DNA from: Carposina sasakii
Taxonomy: Eukaryota; Arthropoda; Insecta; Lepidoptera; Carposinidae
Direction: 5' to 3'
Assembly: GCA_014607495.2 (NCBI GenBank)
Contig: CP053157.1
Coordinates: forward strand, 6,386,001 to 6,450,000
DNA length: 64,000 bases
The first letter of the stretch is position 1, and every line of letters starts with the position of its first letter. The position numbers and the translations under genes are program-made. A model generated the notes under the pieces. That model had not been told where the DNA came from. It searched no databases and saw only the letters and a program-made list of their open reading frames with translations. Below, piece by piece: positions 57,430 through 64,000 of the stretch.

Positions 57430-57615
57430 GAATAGCTGCATCGCCTTCCGTGCATGTCGTAAGTGACGACTAAGGATCTCGGGACTTCTTTCAGGTGATA
57501 AGCTCAACTCGTCACTGATCATTAACATCTGGCCCTGCTATGCGAAACGTGGCTGTAGGTTCTCTCTTATTATCCTAAAGTTCCAGCTACATCATTTCGG
57601 GAACACAGCCATATT
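57430..57615 (+). mobile_element. R3 dispersed repeat
   Basis: It has the order GCATGTCGTAAGTGACGACT, CAGGTGATAAGCTCAACTCG, ACTGATCATTAACATCTGGC, GCTATGCGAAACGTGGC and CATCATTTCGGGAACACAGC. It is the most complete R3 copy in the window, flanked by AT-rich DNA. Confidence 0.72.
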
Positions 57616-58163
57616 TATATATTTATGTATGTATTTTCAGATAGAAGTAGTAATATGTTATTTATATTTATTTATGTCTAACTAAACGTGTGTCCGTAAG
57701 GTTCAAGTAATAAATTTATAATAAAAAAAATTTGCTTACTAATTTGCACTAGATTCCCTAAAATTATTCACAATATTGTAGCTATTAGATATTACTTGGA
57801 TATAACTTAAATAGGTATTTGATATATGTACATCATATTGATATTGGATATGGATATTGCCATGAAATTGAAGATACTATATTTATTACAAAATAAAATA
57901 TGTTGTATCTCTACTGCGATGAACAAAGTGCTCGTAATCAAAGTCGATATTACTTTACTTCTTTGGAAGTCGTCATTAGTTACTCAGATATCTGCTATAA
58001 ATATATTATCGTTATTGTCTATGTATACACATAACATATTGTAAATGGTTTTTAGTAAAGGCAGTTGTCTGACTAACTATTAAGTTCTAAAACTCGATGC
58101 GTAAAAATATTCATTCCTTTTAGCGCAGTCGCGACAAAATACATAGGTACACACAGTCATATA

Positions 58164-58562
58164 CAGGGTGTAAAAAGACAACGTTGTTTTTTTAATACCT
58201 CGTATGCTTTGTAAGGTTACGATCATTTCTTTCTATGAAAGCATCCCAGGGAAACCACGGGTTTCCAAGATATTGAGGTCCAAAGTTACATTAATATCAG
58301 CATTTTTTTTACATAGGTAAATCTTTCTGGAATCGGTTAACATTTCTTTTAAAGACACCATATCAAAATATACAAATTTTAGTTTTATAGGTACATTTTT
58401 ACTTTGCGAATCAAGCAAATACATTGCTTGCAATAAAATGAGATTTTAATTTTTTTTTAATGATGGCCCAGGGTCGGCTCCATAGAAAAAAATTATCGTA
58501 AGTAATCGTAACCTTACAAAGAATATGAGGTATTAAAAAGCAACGTTGTCTTTTTACACCCT
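58164..58562. mobile_element. R6 MITE (CAGGGTGT ends, TATA flank)
   Basis: CAGGGTGTAAAAAGACAACG at the left is inverse to CGTTGTCTTTTTACACCCT at the right, and TATA flanks both ends. The interior (AATACCTCGTATGCTTTGTA; TTCCAAGATATTGAGGTCCA) matches the copy at 42637-43032. It is about 399 bp and noncoding. Confidence 0.86.
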
Positions 58563-58569
58563 ATATACG

Positions 58570-60205
58570 GCAGTGGATCCAAAAATGGGGTAGCAAGAAC
58601 TGCAGAATGCAGAATCGCGAAGGAGATCCCACAGATACGTTCAGTTTAGCGTAAAAATAGTAGGGGAGGTATATCGAAAAAATTTCATTCAGTGCAAATG
58701 AATAACTGGTTCTTATTATTTTATAAAGTTGGATGAAACGAATAAAATTTCACTCATGTAACTAGATATTGACAATAGATAATTACGTTCGTAATGACTA
58801 ACTCTTGCCTTTCTTTTCCAATAAAGGTTTCATGATTCGATTGTTGTACACTTATCAATAGGTGAATGGGTAATTTTACCTCTAGTTTAGTCACTGAATT
58901 ATGCATGAATGTATTTTATTTTCAATTTTACCACTTTAAGACATATAAGGTGACTAGCTAACCAATTTATAAAATGTTTTAAATCTTTATATTTCGAAAA
59001 CTATGTACAATTTTTAAGAAGTTGAAAGTACCTAATTAGATACAAAAATTGCTGGTGAAGTTGCAGGCAAAATAATGTTAAGGTGGCACTAGTCGCTGTA
59101 ATAGTGTAGGCATATCGTTGTTATAATATTATACCAAAGAAAGTTTCAAACATTTTTTAACGAGGCTTTTTAAATTAACATCTTGTATAACACTGCAGCG
59201 AACAGTGAAGCGAAAACCCCTGAAATAGTGACACGGAAAAGTTCGGAAACATTGGTTTCTATTTATTAGGTATGAAAGTAGTCTATGGCAGATCAGAGTT
59301 TCAGCCTTATTTCAGCTGGAGCTGAAAAGCGTGATTCCCTATACCTACTCGTATTTACAAACTATTTACCCATATTTGGCACGAACTCAAAATCATAAAT
59401 CTCTTGAACAGTTGCCGATCGCTATTTTAGAGCGCAGTGGCAAACATAAAAAGTAAGTGGACTATAAAAGTATGCAGTTTTCCCCTACTTCCCCTTCATT
59501 AGTAGATATACCTATGTGTAATGTCTTTTTTATTATTATAAAAGGATATATCTGTCGTCGTCGTCAGCTTATTGCAGTTTACTGCTGGACGTAGGCCTCC
59601 CCCAGAGTACGCCACATGGCTCGATCTCTTGACAATATAATATAGGCATACAGACGGGCAATCAACCCATTCCAAGGGCCATAGACACCATAGTCAATGT
59701 AACAATAAAATGGATGACTTCATTTAGAGCGTTCTTTAAATGACGCGATGAAATCTAAAGGCCATTTAGTTGGTCTAGCCGCTTCATCTCCTACTTATAA
59801 TCCGGGAAAAGTATGTTTCTCAATATAAATTGAAAAGGTTTGTTTATATGTAACAGCCTGTACCCTACTCTTTAGCTAAGGACTATGGGCTGGATACGGT
59901 ATATATCACCATAAGGGTAGCGATACATCTGCAAAATTTACGTCGACATGTCGAGGAATGTATAATGAAAAATTTGACAATAGGGAATATGCGTCTGACA
60001 CGAAAACAGATTTTTTTATATTTTATTCGAAAGATATTACAAATACAAACCGAATAGTGCAAAAATAACATCAATTGGTTAGTAATAAATACCACAGTTA
60101 CAGGAGTTTAAAAATTTGAAAAATTTAATGAAAACATTTACAACATAAAAGGAGTAAAAACATACAATTTTACCCATATTTTGAATTATCTAAAATATTA
60201 TATAT
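58570..60205. other. Gene-poor region with an R1 end fragment
   Basis: A reverse R1 3' fragment (AGCTTATTGCAGTTTACTGC then TGGACGTAGGCCTCC) lies at about 59568-59622. The rest is AT-rich with no gene seen. Confidence 0.5.
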
Positions 60206-60608
60206 GTCGGAGTGGTGACATCTGCCGGGTGTTAGCAAAGCACCTTGTGGCGCCATCTAGTTTGCTTGCTATGAAATGTTTACCTTATAAATTTGTGATT
60301 AAAGGAAACGTCAGGTAATAGTACCTGGGTGGAATCAGAGATGGCGTTGTTCGAGGGTAAGTCGGTAAAGTTGTTCGACTGACAGTGACTTGGTGGAACG
60401 CCATTATGGTGAAGACATTCGAATTGAGCGTTGGTTAGCAAACGTCATCTCTGGGATCACCGCGTTTTCCTGGTATTGATTTGTATCCATTTAAATTAAG
60501 GCAATCGCGTGTTATTATAAAGTTAATCGTTTGTAATAATTAAATTCAATCTATCGGCTATCACCGCGTGATATTATTTACGACGCCTACGTTTACGAAC
60601 TACACGTA
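60206..60608 (+). promoter_or_regulatory. 5' leader and possible 5' LTR of the Gypsy-type element
   Basis: It begins at a TG-start candidate (TGTCGGAGTGGTGACATCTG). A TATAAAT box lies at 60286. The region ends at the gag start codon. Whether it is an LTR, and where it ends, cannot be shown because the second LTR lies beyond the window. No convincing tRNA primer site was found. Confidence 0.45.
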
Positions 60609-63600
60609 ATGGATCCTCGCGATGATAATCTTACCGTGGAGAAGGACCCTACTACGTCATCAGAAGTGGGATGTAATCAGCGTCCACAGGATGTAAATAA
60701 GGACATCGAGATGTGGAAAGTCGTTATGGAACAGCAAAATAAAAATTTAATGGCATTATTGGAAGCAATCAAACCAACCCCTGTGAGTACCAATACCAAT
60801 ATTATCCTACCAGAATTTGACCCCGATAAAGCAAATGTGGATCCACGTTCGTGGATAGCTACCGCTGACATGTGCGTGAGTAACAAACAACTTTCTGGGG
60901 TTCCACTTATGGTAGCACTCAGCCGCGCTTTGAAGGGACAAGCATCTTCATGGCTTTCTCAAATTTCGTTTGAGGGAATCACTTGGACTGATTTTAAAGA
61001 AGTTTTTGTGTCGAGGTATGATTGCTCCGATACGGTTGCTGCATTTTTGATAAACCTCAGTGCGAGTAGACCTAAGGAAAATGAATGCCTCTCGGCATAT
61101 GCAGCAAGAACGATGACATCCCTCATGTCTAGATGGTCTGGGCTGTCTACTGAACAATTAGCTATAGCAACAATTTTGTCACACGTGGCACAATTTGAGC
61201 CACGAGCACAACGACTAGCTTTTACGTCTAATATTACTTCAAGAAACGAGATGCAACGAGAGTTGAAGGCTATTACTTATTTGAAAAGACGCAATAATGT
61301 AAATCGTGACGAGAAGTTTGAACCTGAAGGCAAGAGATTCAAACCTACCACCCCGTTGAAGTGTTTTAATTGTGGAAAGACGGGTCATCGAGCAGTAGCG
61401 TGTCGAATGAGAAAGGATGGGAGACAGGATAATCGTGCCGTCGTCGCTTCTTCTTCTGGCAATTTCACCACCTCATCGGGACATCCTAAGCCGACATCTA
61501 ATCTAACCTGCTTCAAATGTGGACAGTTAGGACACATTGCTACGCGTTGCACTTCGTCGGGTAGCAAGAACGGCGGGGCTGCTGTGAGCACTACGGAAAG
61601 ACGCGTGGACCTATGCGTTGTCAACGCGCCTGCTGGTACTATCAGTCACTATGGTGAGCGAATTTCATTTTATTATGATTCTGGATCAGAATGTTCGCTT
61701 ATTAAAGAGTCGGTTAGTGTTAAATTACACGGTAAACGGTTTAACAACGTTGTATCGTTAACTGGCATTGGGCAATCGAGTGTAAATAGTTGTGTACAGA
61801 TTTTAGCTACAGTGGAAATTGATTTTATTACATTAGAAGTATTGTTTCATGTTTTACCGGATCATTACTTACGTTCTGATGTCATGATAGGCAGAGAAAT
61901 TCTTGAACAGGGATTAGGTGTTAGTATGACAGCGAATTCTTTGACATTAAATAAAGTGAAGGTAGTACAGTCATGTATTCAGTCTCAATCCCCTCTCTCA
62001 TTTGATAACATTGACACAGATATCTCAGACAAAGACAAGCACAAGTTAGTATCTGTTTTAAGCGAGTTTAGAGATAATTTTGTAATTGGTACCCCTAATA
62101 AACCTGCTAATGTAGAACCCATGCAAATTCGCTTAAGTGACCCTCACAAAACGGTTTTCCGCCGCCCGTATAGGCTGAGTCAGGAAGAGCGAAAGGTTGT
62201 TAGGGATAAGATTGATGAGTTGCTTGCTGCCAACGTAATACGACCAAGTACTTCACCGTATTCTAGCCCTATATTACTAGTAAAGAAAAAGGACGGCACA
62301 GACCGCATGTGCGTTGACTATCGGGAGCTGAATGATAATACCGTGCCTGATAGGTATCCGTTGCCTTTAATATCTGACCAAATTGACCGATTGCAGGGTT
62401 GTCATTATTTTACGTCCTTAGACATGGCCAGCGGTTACCATCAGATACGGGTGCATCCAGGCTCGATAGAAAAGACTGCTTTCGTGACGCCAGAGGGACA
62501 TTTCGAATATCTGACAATGCCCTTTGGTCTCCGAAATGCACCGGCTGTTTTTCAACGCGCCGTAATAGATGCTTTAGGAGACTTAGCCAATACTTATGTA
62601 GCAGTATACATGGACGATATTCTTGTACTTGGGGGATCTGATGTAGATGAAGCTTTGCATAGAGTTCAGACCGTCCTGAATACTCTGACCAACGCGGGGT
62701 TCACTTTTAATCTGAAAAAGTGTTCCTTCATGAAGGAGAAGGTCGAGTATCTCGGTTTTGAAGTAAGTCGCGGCGAAATTCGGCCAAACCCTAAGAAGAT
62801 CGAAGCTTTGGTTCACTTGCCTCCTCCTGATACGGTAACGCAGCTTCGTCAGTTCATCGGTTTAGCGTCTTACTTTCGTAAGTTTATATCAAAATTTTCG
62901 CAAGTCATGGCCCCTCTTTATGCGCTAACAAGTTCAGGAAAGGGACGTATCAACTGGACTAACGAACACGAGTTAATAAGGCAACAAATAATTTCCATGC
63001 TAACGAGCAAGCCAGTACTTATGCTTTATGACCCTGAAAAGCCAACAGAGTTGCATACGGATGCAAGCTCAATTGGTTACGGCGCTGTATTAATGCAAAT
63101 CCATGGAAATAATCGTCATGCAGTAGCCTATTTTAGTAAACGCACAACTATCGCAGAGTCTAAATATCACTCGTACGAGTTAGAGACTCTCGCGGTAGTT
63201 AATGCGGTTAAACATTTTAGGCATTATTTGCATGGACGTAAGTTCACCGTCGTGACCGATTGTAGCTCTCTTCAGGCATCGCGAAAGAAACTTGACTTGA
63301 GCCCTAGAGTGCATAGGTGGTGGGCATTTCTCCAGGCGTTTAATTTTGATATTGTGCATGTGCAAGGGACTCGAATGTCACATGCAGATTATTTCTCGCG
63401 TAACCCTCTGCCTGATAGCAATGTAAAGATACCTACGGATAAAGTGGAGCATAGAGAAGTTAACGTAACACACTTATCACAGTCATGGCTACTCGCGGAG
63501 CAGCAGCGTGACTCGGAGTTAGTAAAGTTAATAGCGGATATTAATGAAAATAAACTTTGTAAGGACTTAGCTAAAACTTATGAACTCCGATCAGGTGTGC

Positions 63601-64000
63601 TATACCGTAAGGTGCAAAGAAATGGTAGGACAAGGTGTTTACCTATACTCCCCAGAGCGTTACGTTGGTCTGTTATTAACTCAACCCATAGTGCACTGCT
63701 TCACCTGGGATGGGAAAAGACACTTGAAAAGGTTTTTGACCAGTTTTGGTTCGAACATATGACTCGGTATGTCCGAAAATTTGTAGAAAATTGTGCAACA
63801 TGTAAGGTAGAGAAGTCCAACTCGGGAAAAGTACAGGCAGAACTTCATCCTATTTCAAAAGTTGCAGTTCCGTGGCATACGGTGCATATTGATGCTACCG
63901 GCAAACTTAGTGGGAAAAACGACAAAAAGCAATATGTGTTCGTTATAATTGATGCGTTCACTAAGTTTGTACTGCTGCATCATACTGCAAACATTGATAC
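60609..64000 (+). mobile_element. Ty3/Gypsy-type LTR retrotransposon, continuous gag-pol frame (3' end outside window)
   Basis: One frame stays open from the ATG at 60609 to the window edge (1130 codons), with gag and pol fused. In order: a capsid-like region with a PRSWIATADMC segment; two CCHC zinc knuckles (CFNCGKTGHRAVAC, 252-265; CFKCGQLGHIATRC, 301-314); protease DSG (357-359); reverse transcriptase with YMDD (667-670); RNase H starting DASSIGYGAVL (Asp818); integrase zinc-binding His1027, His1032, Cys1062 and Cys1065; and the first catalytic Asp near 1095. The window ends inside the integrase core. No env is seen. The absence of stops or frameshifts suggests recent insertion. The Gypsy assignment follows from RT, RNase H and integrase order; the clade is not determined. 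Confidence 0.95.

Overview
This window is nuclear DNA from an insect, almost certainly a moth or butterfly. The genes are split by short GT-AG introns in AT-rich DNA. Dispersed repeats with short microsatellite tails, LINE 3' ends coding for [19 protein letters not shown] tails, tRNA-derived SINEs and many small inverted-repeat transposons are the kind of landscape typical of Lepidoptera. No bacterial features, rRNA or CRISPR arrays were seen.

Layout. (1) 1-3760: no host gene; a LINE tail, tandem repeats and a foldback MITE. (2) 3764-13365, minus: STRAP-like WD-repeat gene in seven coding exons, with repeat-filled introns and a second copy of its C-terminal coding segment just downstream. (3) 13366-15586: a minisatellite and a dispersed repeat in front of SPCS1 (15587-15868, plus). 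(4) 17961-31725, minus: PGAP1 (GPI inositol-deacylase), reconstructed here in 17 coding exons (1126 residues). (5) 31900-33465: a cluster of one repeat family (R4) between the divergent PGAP1 and ALG14 genes. (6) 33905-34546, plus: ALG14. (7) 36610-37323, minus: a two-exon, two-membrane-segment protein with PPxY motifs. (8) 38591-44987, plus: a seven-exon type I membrane glycoprotein resembling TMEM130/GPNMB/PMEL. (9) 44988-60200: gene-poor, with an intronless cathepsin B (51798-52799, minus), RTE-type LINE fragments, MITEs, and a long inverted repeat (50775-51289) carrying a hammerhead-ribozyme-like sequence. (10) 60609-64000, plus: an open gag-pol reading frame of a Ty3/Gypsy-type retrotransposon that runs off the window.

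Functional theme. Three consecutive genes (SPCS1, PGAP1, ALG14) act at the ER membrane on secretory or membrane proteins: signal-peptide removal, GPI-anchor remodelling and the second GlcNAc of the N-glycan precursor. No operon-like coupling is implied, but PGAP1 and ALG14 are head to head and SPCS1 and PGAP1 are tail to tail.

Most notable observations: the hammerhead-like motif in a near-perfect 257-base inverted repeat; a SINE copy carrying two different nested insertions, each with readable target duplications; a hAT-type MITE with a perfect 8-bp duplication; GC-rich hairpin elements flanking PGAP1 exons 6-7; the duplicated STRAP terminus; and R4 copies lying near several gene starts. All repeat families (called R1-R6 here) were defined by eye within this window only.
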